Shown in pieces: positions 35,477 to 41,679 of a stretch of 41,679 nt of DNA. The position numbers and the translations under genes were made by a program. The notes under the pieces are model-generated. The model ran no database searches, was not told the DNA's origin, and was given only the letters and a program-made list of their open reading frames with translations. How positions within the stretch are numbered: the stretch's first letter is position 1; the number at the start of each line of letters is the position of its first letter. Source of the stretch: Ancylomarina euxina (GTDB taxonomy: Bacteria; Bacteroidota; Bacteroidia; Bacteroidales; Marinifilaceae); assembly GCF_003863355.1 (NCBI RefSeq), contig NZ_QQWG01000026.1, positions 1-41,679 of the forward strand, written 5' to 3'.

Positions 35477-35590
35477 AAAAAAATGCCCATGTCTTAGGGG
35501 GGACACGGGCAAGTACTTCTAAAGGACTAATTAACCTACTAACCAAGCTTTCGCTTGTAATCATTTAGTTTGCAAATCCTATATCTTTAA
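35477..35590 (-). ncRNA. Candidate small RNA with GNRA hairpin and terminator
   Basis: On the minus strand a 10-bp stem TGCCCGTGTC/GACATGGGCA (35502-35511 with 35484-35493) has a C-rich loop and runs into seven T residues (35483-35477), a classical terminator. One pair is G-U on the minus strand but A-C on the plus strand, which fixes the strand. About 32 bases before it is a CAAGC-GAAA-GCTTG hairpin with a GNRA tetraloop (35557-35544). No ORF leads into it; the nearest gene on that strand, 35791-36309, ends 200 bases before. It could be an sRNA or the long 3' end of that gene's message. The 5' end is a guess. Confidence 0.5.
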
Positions 35591-35790
35591 TAGAATTTCC
35601 GAACTAAAGTTAGAAATATATTTGAATTATATATATGGTTTATATGATTATTTTATAGTTTATAATCGTTTCAGAAAGGGACTAAGATTTTTCAAGGTTG
35701 TTTTTGTCGAGCAATTTGCTTGTTTTGTCGTGTTTTGTGGCTAGTTAGTCTGTTGATGCTTGAGTGTAAATATGTGAATATTTATATATG

Positions 35791-36309
35791 TTATCTATCT
35801 CTTCCTGAGTTGAATAATCTTTCAAATGATTCTCGGTTAAACCAATTTTGATTTGAGCTTTCATCTACAATCTTCTCAAAACGAGTTGTGTATTCTTTTG
35901 ATAGGCCATTTTCGTAAATGTAATTTACAGCTTCATCAAATGATTTTAATATGCTTTTGCAAAAGGCGTCTTGAATGTTTTCTTTCTCGGAGGAATAGGT
36001 TAGTGCAATTTCAATATTAAATAGCATGATGTCGGCAATTAATGTTGGATCAACACCCAAACGCTTAAAATGACGGATAAAGTTTTGGGCGACTGAGCGC
36101 CTACATTTAGCTTTTCTTTTTGTTTGTGGAAAATATTCTTTTGAGATTTTAAATTTACATTCTTCAATAAGTTTATTCTCTTTAGGATTAAAAGCAAAGT
36201 CATAATATTCTTTAACTTCTTTAAAACGGCTGTAGAGTTCTATAACTTGATCTTGTAGTTGTTCTTTATTAAGATCATGCACATATAGTTTTAAATCGCG
36301 TTTACTCAT
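35791..36309 (-). CDS. DUF6155 family protein
   Basis: From the ATG at 36309 this is a 172-residue protein beginning MSKRDLKLYVHDLNKEQL, the typical DUF6155 start; three residues more (from 36318) are possible. Other family blocks: YDFAFNPKENKLIEECKFKI, RRSVAQNFIRHFKRLGVDPT, LIADIMLFNIEIALTYS. It is all-helical and cytoplasmic in appearance. No function is known. It is divergent from the unrecognised gene at 36416; TATTTTTG at 36370-36377 (minus) may be its -7 element. Confidence 0.85.
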   Translation of the reverse strand: MSKRDLKLYVHDLNKEQLQDQVIELYSRFKEVKEYYDFAFNPKENKLIEECKFKISKEYFPQTKRKAKCRRSVAQNFIRHFKRLGVDPTLIADIMLFNIEIALTYSSEKENIQDAFCKSILKSFDEAVNYIYENGLSKEYTTRFEKIVDESSNQNWFNRESFERLFNSGRDR

Positions 36310-36415
36310 AGGAATCATGTTTTAGTCAATTGCTATTTATTTACACATTGCAATTGTTTATCAGTCGCTCAAAAATAAGTATTATTGTAATAGTAATATT
36401 AACAATGTAGAATTG

Positions 36416-36922
36416 ATGGATCAAGAAAGTGTCTCGCGTTTGGAGATTTTAGAAAATATATTGGAATTTTATAAAGTTCAACCAGGAATGAATAAAGATG
36501 GGAAACTTGAAAAAGTTGAAGAGTATCTATTGCTGATGCATGCCTTGTATTGTGATTCTGCTGAAGAATTAGATGAGCTAGATATAAATGATATAGATTT
36601 CCTTGAAAATCTCTTTGATACTTTTAATGGCTATTTGAATGCGGTAGGTGAGGAGATGGATAAGATTTTTGATGATCATGTTATTGATTTGACTTTGATT
36701 CCAATCTTTGGTTTTTCGATTGTTTTACCCATTCATAGTATTGAAATGATAAAGGTATGGAATAAAGCAGAGCAGGACTATTGGCAAATTGAAATTGAAT
36801 TGTCTCATCTTGAAAAGTTGGTTGAATCTGATTTATTCTTTGAGAAATTTTTAGAATTAATAAAGGTATTGATGTTACGTATAAATGCAAAGCTTGTGAT
36901 TGAAGTTGAAAATCTAATTTAA
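36416..36922 (+). CDS. Unrecognised helical protein
   Basis: This 168-residue protein begins at ATG 36416 (a TTG just before is less likely). I do not recognise a family. It is acidic in the first half (DSAEELDELDINDIDFLENL), apparently all-helical, with a hydrophobic stretch in the middle (LTLIPIFGFSIVLPIHSIEM) that could be a membrane-touching or core segment. No signal peptide and no Cys/His cluster are visible. Codon use matches its neighbours, so it is probably a real resident gene. The divergent neighbour encodes a DUF6155 protein. Confidence 0.65.
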   Translation: MDQESVSRLEILENILEFYKVQPGMNKDGKLEKVEEYLLLMHALYCDSAEELDELDINDIDFLENLFDTFNGYLNAVGEEMDKIFDDHVIDLTLIPIFGFSIVLPIHSIEMIKVWNKAEQDYWQIEIELSHLEKLVESDLFFEKFLELIKVLMLRINAKLVIEVENLI

Positions 36923-37100
36923 TAGAAGTGTTGTATTTGTAACAAAATCCAAATAAACTGTGTTATATTTGTGCGATTTTTGAATTGAGTTGTTTTTTTT
37001 AACAAACATCAATTGGTGTTTGATTTTAATTTAAAACGATAATTCCTTTTTGGTTGAAAATATGTTTCATCCTGATTAATTCAGGGCTTAAAAAAATAAT

Positions 37101-37706
37101 ATGCATTTTAATTTTATAGAGGCGGTTTCTGCTTTCATGGTTTTGTTTGCCGTAATTGATATAATTGGAGCGATTCCAATTCTTGTCGATTTAAAGAAAA
37201 AAGGTGGCGAAATTAAAGCTTTAAAAGCAAGTGTTGTAGCACTTGTTGTTTTAATCGGATTCACTTTTTTAGGAGAGAAACTTTTGGGACTGTTTGGTGT
37301 AGATATTTCTAGTTTTGCTATTGCAGGTTCTTTTATCCTGTTTATTATGGGAGTGGAAATGGCTTTAGGGATTGAGATTATAAAATATGACGGTCCATCA
37401 GGAGTTTCAATTGTTCCAATTGCATTTCCTTTGGTTGCAGGAGCAGGTTCCTTTACTTCTGTAGTAGCATTACGTGCCGAATATGCTCTTGAGAACATCA
37501 TAATAGCCTTGGTTTTGAATTTATTCATTGTTTACTTGGTATTAAGATCGACTTCGATTGTTGAACGATTTTTGGGAGAAGGAGGAATACATATTCTTCG
37601 AAAAGTGTTCGGAATCATCTTGTTGGCAATCTCTGTTAAGCTCTTCATGACTAATGTTGCGGTATCAATAAAGACCTTAATTCCTATGATTAAGGATGTC
37701 TTGTAG
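37101..37706 (+). CDS. MarC family membrane protein
   Basis: This 201-residue inner-membrane protein has six helices in the MarC/YhgN pattern (FMVLFAVIDIIGAIPILVDL, FAIAGSFILFIMGVEMALG, VPIAFPLVAGAGSFTSVV). The family is of unknown function; it is not an efflux pump for antibiotics despite its name. A -7 element TATATTTG lies at 36964-36971, with a TTTG 24 bases before it, wider than usual. Confidence 0.9.
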   Translation: MHFNFIEAVSAFMVLFAVIDIIGAIPILVDLKKKGGEIKALKASVVALVVLIGFTFLGEKLLGLFGVDISSFAIAGSFILFIMGVEMALGIEIIKYDGPSGVSIVPIAFPLVAGAGSFTSVVALRAEYALENIIIALVLNLFIVYLVLRSTSIVERFLGEGGIHILRKVFGIILLAISVKLFMTNVAVSIKTLIPMIKDVL

Positions 37707-37737
37707 AAAATAAGCATGAAATAATTTCGATTTTTGG

Positions 37738-37766
37738 TTTGTAAATAGGTATTTATGCTAACTTTG
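37738..37766 (+). promoter_or_regulatory. Promoter of the rpmB-rpmG-DUF4295 operon
   Basis: TTTG (37738-37741), 17 bases, then TAACTTTG (37759-37766), a full consensus match apart from the shorter spacer. The predicted start near 37773 leaves a leader of about 190 bases. Within it GAAAAAGC and GCTTTCTC (about 37792-37823) can pair with one mismatch. Confidence 0.65.
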
Positions 37767-37960
37767 CCCGATCAAATAATTTGAAGAAAAAGCTGTGTGC
37801 TACTTTATTATTGGGCTTTCTCGATGCTACATGTCAGTCAGAAAATAAAAATTGCGATTTCACTGTAAAAAACTTACAAATAGATTTGAATAATTCGAAA
37901 ATTATTGCGTATTTTGCGCACTGTTTGAAAAGCATTTAAGGAAAAAAAATAATCTGGACT

Positions 37961-38203
37961 ATGTCAAGAGTTTGTCAAATTACTGGAAAGAGCGTAATGG
38001 TGGGAAATAACGTTTCTCACTCAAAAAGAAGAACTAAGAGAAGATTTTATCCAAATCTATTCGATAAGAAGTTCTATCTTCCTGAGGAAGATCGCTGGAT
38101 TGAATTAAGAATTTCTGCTGCCGGAGTACGTCTAATTAATAAATTAGGTGTTCAAGGTGCTTTGAAAAAAGCTCAAGAAAAAGGATTTATTAAAAAATAT
38201 TAA
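37961..38203 (+). CDS. rpmB: Ribosomal protein bL28
   Basis: This 80-residue protein has the bL28 signature [20 protein letters not shown] followed by [12 protein letters not shown] and ends in a basic helix. It is a component of the large subunit near the exit of the P and E sites. It begins the operon rpmB-rpmG-DUF4295, with 12 bases to the next gene. Confidence 0.97.
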   Translation: MSRVCQITGKSVMVGNNVSHSKRRTKRRFYPNLFDKKFYLPEEDRWIELRISAAGVRLINKLGVQGALKKAQEKGFIKKY

Positions 38204-38215
38204 AAGGCATATAAA

Positions 38216-38398
38216 ATGGCTAAAAAAGGTAATAGAGTACAAGTGATTCTTGAGTGTACTGAGCATAAAGATAGTGGAATGCCTGGAACTTCAAGATACA
38301 TTACTACTAAAAACAAAAAGAATACTCCTGATCGTATGGAGTTGAAGAAGTATAATAGAATTTTGAAAAAAGTTACTCTTCACAGAGAAATTAAATAA
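38216..38398 (+). CDS. rpmG: Ribosomal protein bL33
   Basis: This 60-residue protein reads [20 protein letters not shown] and [20 protein letters not shown], the bL33 pattern. It has a single Cys, so it is the zinc-free form rather than the four-Cys form. It lies 12 bases after rpmB and 9 before the DUF4295 gene. Confidence 0.96.
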   Translation: MAKKGNRVQVILECTEHKDSGMPGTSRYITTKNKKNTPDRMELKKYNRILKKVTLHREIK

Positions 38399-38407
38399 TA
38401 TTAAGTT

Positions 38408-38560
38408 ATGGCTAAGAAAGTAGTAGCATCCCTACAAAAAGGTGAAGGTCGTGGTTACGCTAAAGTAATCAAGATGGTGAAATCACCTAAGACAGGAGCA
38501 TATTCTTTTAAAGAAGAGATCGTTCCTAATGCTAATGTTAAAGATTTCTTTGCTAAATAG
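38408..38560 (+). CDS. DUF4295 family small protein
   Basis: This 50-residue basic protein begins MAKKVVASLQKGEGRGYAKV and ends in PNANVKDFFAK. It belongs to DUF4295, a short family that in Bacteroidota almost always follows rpmG, so a ribosome-associated role is likely but untested. It ends the ribosomal operon and is followed by a strong terminator. Confidence 0.92.
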   Translation: MAKKVVASLQKGEGRGYAKVIKMVKSPKTGAYSFKEEIVPNANVKDFFAK

Positions 38561-38581
38561 TAAAGAGTTTCTATATCGTTT

Positions 38582-38612
38582 AAAAGCTCCTCAGTTTGAG
38601 GAGCTTTTTTTA
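38582..38612 (+). terminator. Terminator of the ribosomal operon
   Basis: AAGCTCCTCA/TGAGGAGCTT (38584-38593 with 38597-38606) forms a perfect 10-bp stem with GTT loop and runs into T residues. Confidence 0.92.
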
Positions 38613-38774
38613 TGTCTTTTGGTTCGGTAAATATTATGCTTGGGAGTGGGATACATTTAGTTTGATTTATAATAATGGCTTATAAAGTATTAAACAGCCA
38701 AATAAAAGAATAATTATAAACAGATAGCAGTGTATTTTTTTGTAATTTAGCCGACCTAAACTGTATAATATACT

Positions 38775-39725
38775 ATGGGATTATTTGGCATTTTTTCAAA
38801 ATCAAAAAAAGAAAATCTAGATAAAGGACTTGCAAAAACTAAGGAAAGCGTATTTAAAAAGCTATCCAGAGCGGTTGCAGGTAAATCGAAAGTTGACGAA
38901 GACATATTAGATGAATTGGAAGAGATTTTAATTTCATCAGATGTTGGGGTTGATACAACGGTTCGAATTATTGAAAGGATTGAAAAACGCGTTGAAGAAG
39001 ATAAATTTCTTGGAACAGCGGAGTTGAATAGAATTCTTAAGGAGGAGATTTCTGCTTTGTTGCAAGAGAATAATAAGGGAGAATATGATACTTGGGAATT
39101 GCCTAAATCCGATTATCCTTACGTGATAATGGTTGTTGGGGTAAATGGTGTTGGTAAAACGACAACTATTGGTAAACTTGCTCATCAATTTAAACAATCA
39201 GGACGCAAGGTTATGTTGGGTGCAGCCGATACTTTCCGTGCTGCTGCGGTCCAACAATTGCACATTTGGGCCGATCGGGTTCAGGTGCCAATTGTAGATC
39301 AAGGTATGGGTGCTGATCCTGCTTCTGTAGCATTCGAGACATTAACTAAGGCAAAGCAAGAAGGTATTGACGTGGTAATTATTGATACGGCCGGACGTTT
39401 ACACAATAAAATTAACTTGATGAATGAGTTGAGTAAGATTAAACGTGTTATGGATCGTGTGATTCCTGATGCTCCTCATGAAATTCTTCTTGTTTTAGAT
39501 GGTTCTACTGGGCAGAATGCCTTTGAGCAAGCAAAGCAATTCACTTTAGCAACAGAAGTTAACGCTTTAGCCATTACGAAACTTGATGGTACTGCTAAAG
39601 GTGGCGTAGTTATTGGTGTTTCCGATCAGTTTAAGATTCCTGTAAAGTATATAGGAATAGGAGAGGCGATGACTGATCTGCAGGTTTTCAACCGTGATGA
39701 ATTTGTCGATTCGCTTTTTAATTAA
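38775..39725 (+). CDS. ftsY: Signal recognition particle receptor FtsY
   Basis: This 316-residue GTPase receives SRP-ribosome complexes at the inner membrane. It has a short N-terminal A region, the N domain (about 20-100), and the G domain with the P-loop VVGVNGVGKTTTIGKLA (about 117-133), ADTFRAAAVQQL, DTAGRLHNK and TKLDGTAKGG. The acidic A domain is very short, as in other Bacteroidota. It sits between the ribosomal operon and rimO, the usual order in the phylum. Confidence 0.97.
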   Translation: MGLFGIFSKSKKENLDKGLAKTKESVFKKLSRAVAGKSKVDEDILDELEEILISSDVGVDTTVRIIERIEKRVEEDKFLGTAELNRILKEEISALLQENNKGEYDTWELPKSDYPYVIMVVGVNGVGKTTTIGKLAHQFKQSGRKVMLGAADTFRAAAVQQLHIWADRVQVPIVDQGMGADPASVAFETLTKAKQEGIDVVIIDTAGRLHNKINLMNELSKIKRVMDRVIPDAPHEILLVLDGSTGQNAFEQAKQFTLATEVNALAITKLDGTAKGGVVIGVSDQFKIPVKYIGIGEAMTDLQVFNRDEFVDSLFN

Positions 39726-39746
39726 GCAAAAGAAGATATATAGGAA

Positions 39747-39778
39747 AGACTCTTACCAAGGTAAGGGTCTTTTTTTTA
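39747..39778 (+). terminator. Terminator of ftsY
   Basis: AGACTCTTACC (39747-39757) pairs with GGTAAGGGTCT (39760-39770; one U-G) and is followed by eight T residues. Confidence 0.88.
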
Positions 39779-39999
39779 TCCTTTTAGGGGAGACTAATAT
39801 TGAATGGGATTTGAAAAAAGAACACTTTTGTCTGAAATTCCTTCTTGTTCCTCAAATAAGCAAACTGTATATCGTTTAAAAGGTGGGAAAGCCCTTTTTT
39901 TATCTTATTTTTGTCGGCTAAAATAGAGCTGACCGATTTATAATTCGTCTCGTCTCTTTTTCTCAAATCAGATATCTATTATCTCATATTCAATTAATC

Positions 40000-41301
40000 A
40001 TGAGCCAAAATAAAATCAATATCGTAAGTTTAGGATGTTCTAAAAACCTTGTGGATACCGAACTTTTGATGAAGCAGTTGGATGCTAACCAATTTGAGGT
40101 GAGCTGTGACGAAGACAATAGCGATGCCCGTACAATTATTATTAATACTTGCGGATTTATCGGCGATGCTAAGGAAGAATCTATCGATATGATTTTGCAG
40201 TTTGCAGATGCTAAGAAAGAAGGCCTTATTGATACCCTTTTTGTGATGGGCTGTCTGTCGGAGCGTTACCGCGACGATTTAGCTATTGAAATCCCTGAGG
40301 TTGATAAGTTTTTTGGAAAATTTGAGTGGAAATCTATTGTTAAAGAACTGAATAAGGAATATAAACCTGATTTCTCGAACATGAGAATGATTACCACGCC
40401 TAAGCATTTTGCTTATTTGAAAGTATCAGAGGGCTGTAATCGTGGTTGTTCTTATTGTGCTATTCCGATAATTACGGGTAAGCATATTTCTCGTCCTGTT
40501 GAGGAGATTGTTGAGGAAGCTACGAATTTGGCAGCTACAGGGGTGAAAGAATTTTTGGTTATTGCTCAGGATTTATCGTACTATGGTCACGATTTGTATG
40601 GCAAATCGATGTTGGCAGAACTTGTTGAGAAGCTTTCAGAAGTTGAAGGTTTAGAGTGGATTAAGCTTCATTATGCGTATCCAACACAATTCCCTTACGA
40701 TATACTTAAGGTCATGCGCGAGAACCCAAAGGTTTGTCGTTATTTGGATATTGCTCTTCAGCATTCGAGTGACAATGTGCTTGGTTTAATGCGTCGTGGT
40801 ATTAATCGAGAGCAAACTGTTGAGCTAATCAACCGTATTAGAGAAGAAGTTCCAGGTATCACTTTGCGTACCACCATGTTGGTTGGGCATCCTGGCGAAA
40901 CTGAGGCTGATATGGAAGATTTGAAAGCTTTTGTAAAGGAAATGAAATTTGAGCGTTTAGGTGTTTTTCCATATTCTAATGAGGATGATACTTATGCCGC
41001 GATTAATTATACCGATGATATTCCTCAAGAAGTAAAAGAAGCTCGTAAAGATGAGATTATGGAACTTCAGCAAGAGATTTCACGTCAATCTAATCAAGCA
41101 CGAATAGGCGAGAGAATGAGAGTAATTATCGACCGCAAGGATGAAGATTTCTACTTCGGACGTACTGAGTTCGATTCTTATGAAGTTGATCCTGAGGTTT
41201 TAATTTCTAGTGAAAACTTCAAGCTTAAAATAGGTGAGATGTACGATGTTGAGGTTACCGATGTTGAGGATTACGATTTGTTCGCCATTGTAGTGGCATA
41301 A
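40000..41301 (+). CDS. rimO: Ribosomal protein S12 methylthiotransferase RimO
   Basis: This 433-residue radical-SAM enzyme adds a methylthio group to an Asp of ribosomal protein uS12. The N-terminal cluster domain has Cys13 (LGCSKN), Cys51 (NTCGF) and Cys85 (MGCLSERY). The radical-SAM cluster motif is Cys146-x3-Cys150-x2-Cys153 (EGCNRGCSYC). A TRAM domain forms the end. All six cluster cysteines are present and the length fits. A -7 element TATTTTTG lies at 39906-39913. It has a long hairpin terminator. Confidence 0.97.
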   Translation: MSQNKINIVSLGCSKNLVDTELLMKQLDANQFEVSCDEDNSDARTIIINTCGFIGDAKEESIDMILQFADAKKEGLIDTLFVMGCLSERYRDDLAIEIPEVDKFFGKFEWKSIVKELNKEYKPDFSNMRMITTPKHFAYLKVSEGCNRGCSYCAIPIITGKHISRPVEEIVEEATNLAATGVKEFLVIAQDLSYYGHDLYGKSMLAELVEKLSEVEGLEWIKLHYAYPTQFPYDILKVMRENPKVCRYLDIALQHSSDNVLGLMRRGINREQTVELINRIREEVPGITLRTTMLVGHPGETEADMEDLKAFVKEMKFERLGVFPYSNEDDTYAAINYTDDIPQEVKEARKDEIMELQQEISRQSNQARIGERMRVIIDRKDEDFYFGRTEFDSYEVDPEVLISSENFKLKIGEMYDVEVTDVEDYDLFAIVVA

Positions 41302-41356
41302 AAAGCAATTACCGATAAGATTACACTTGCTGATGGCGATTGTAAAACAGATATAC

Positions 41357-41403
41357 AACTCCAATTGGGTTTCTTGTTAGAAACTCGATTGGAGTTTTTT
41401 CTT
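41357..41403 (+). terminator. Terminator of rimO
   Basis: A 17-bp stem (41357-41373 with 41380-41396, two G-U pairs) with a short loop is followed by a T-run. Confidence 0.92.
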
Positions 41404-41466
41404 TTTCACAGTTCAGTTGCTTAAGATTTTTCGAAAATGATAAAAGGGAATGTGTAAGTTGACCAA

Positions 41467-41553
41467 GGGAAGACAGAAAACCATCGGGGGAATGCGGAAA
41501 ACCTCTGGGGGAATGTGGAAGTAGACTAGGGGAAGACGGAAAACCATCGGGGT
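41467..41553 (+). repeat. Purine-rich array with roughly 21-bp period
   Basis: G-runs of 3-5 start at 41467, 41486, 41507, 41529 and 41549 (steps 19, 21, 22, 20). Units have the form GGGGAAnncGGAAAACC; AGACnGAAAACCATCGGGG occurs twice (from 41471 and from 41533). The array lies between the rimO terminator and the IS. Confidence 0.65.
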
Positions 41554-41571
41554 GGAGTTGCTACATTTACT

Positions 41572-41679
41572 TGGACAGTGAGTTAAGGTATAATTATCTT
41601 AATAATTTATATCTTAGAAAATGGAAAAAGAGAGACGAAAATTTAGTAGAGAGTTTAAATTAAATGCTGTTGAGTTAAG
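41572..41679 (+). mobile_element. Left end of an IS3-family insertion sequence (cut by window edge)
   Basis: The transposase start lies at 41621. The IS end probably falls in the preceding 50 bases; TGGACAGTGAG at 41572 is a candidate inverted-repeat tip, starting with TG as in IS3 elements. The other end is outside the window, so the border is unproved. Confidence 0.5.
41621..41679 (+). CDS. IS3-family transposase OrfA, N-terminal fragment (cut by window edge)
   Basis: Nineteen codons from ATG 41621 read MEKERRKFSREFKLNAVEL, the start of the helix-turn-helix DNA-binding OrfA of IS3/IS911-type elements (consensus RRKFSxEFKxxAV). OrfA normally makes the functional transposase by frameshifting into OrfB, which is not in the window. 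Confidence 0.82.
   Translation, partial: MEKERRKFSREFKLNAVEL

Noticed and set aside
35484-35511. Plus-strand terminator at this hairpin
   Set aside because: On the plus strand one pair is A-C and the hairpin is followed by AAGTACTT, not a T-run; the structure is better on the minus strand.
37088-37528. Minus-strand open frame of 146 codons inside the MarC gene
   Set aside because: Antisense to a clear MarC protein; low-complexity Pro/Ile/Ser composition typical of a shadow frame.
39784-39966. Small open frames around the ftsY-rimO gap
   Set aside because: They overlap the ftsY terminator and the predicted rimO -7 element and have no protein-like features.
41467-41553. G-quadruplex
   Set aside because: G-runs are separated by 15-18 bases, too far apart for a stable intramolecular quadruplex.

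Overview
The window reads as chromosomal DNA of an AT-rich marine-type member of the Bacteroidota, most likely of the order Marinilabiliales (the order is an inference). Reasons: families largely confined to the phylum (DUF4293, DUF4295, DUF6155, DUF5916, ECF sigma/membrane-barrel pairs), almost no Shine-Dalgarno sequences, and promoters of the Bacteroidota type TTTG-N19-TAnnTTTG in front of several genes. Nearly all of it is ordinary core and accessory chromosome. Mobile DNA appears only at the edges: the 3' end of a group II intron with the tail of its reverse transcriptase (1-205), and the first codons of an IS3-type transposase (41621 on).

Layout. 336-3422: a small lipoprotein, then an ECF sigma factor overlapping a membrane protein that joins an anti-sigma-like cytoplasmic end to an outer-membrane-barrel-like domain. 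3850-6675: a GAF/PAS hybrid histidine kinase. 6775-10969: an M23 peptidase divergent from a division cluster, zapB-like coiled coil, zapA, a 6S-like RNA and rny (RNase Y). 11037-12904: SirB1/transglutaminase-like protein and a nucleoside phosphorylase. 13344-17430: prohibitin-like protein, DUF5916 surface protein, DUF4293 protein. 17669-21016: two histidine kinases abutting as TAAATG. 21041-25096, minus strand: flavin reductase and cobyrinate a,c-diamide synthase, an MscS channel, NadA. 25259-27343: acyltransferase, omega-amidase-like nitrilase, B3/B4-domain protein. 27344-28304: a gene-poor stretch with a (TAA)9 microsatellite, a 42-bp tandem array and a broken gene. 28305-34958: pteridine-reductase-like SDR, Nudix hydrolase, DUF819 protein, ATP-grasp enzyme, DinB and NRDE proteins, PEP carboxykinase. 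34959-36922: a long gap with a candidate small RNA on the minus strand, a DUF6155 protein and an unrecognised protein. 37101-41301: MarC protein, then the cluster rpmB-rpmG-DUF4295, ftsY, rimO.

Working together: zapB-like/zapA/6S/rny couple division with RNA metabolism and repeat the zapA-6S adjacency of Enterobacteria. The cobyrinate synthase and the flavin reductase form one transcription unit, and the reductase may be a corrin reductase acting on its product. The ribosomal/SRP/RimO cluster serves translation and protein targeting. The most interesting non-coding signals are the minus-strand small RNA candidate (35477-35590), the 42-bp array (27717-27926), a 20-bp palindrome at the predicted mscS transcription start, and a purine-rich array with roughly 21-bp period before the terminal IS. 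I did not find a clearly new multi-gene defence or biosynthetic system; no CRISPR array, tRNA or rRNA was seen.
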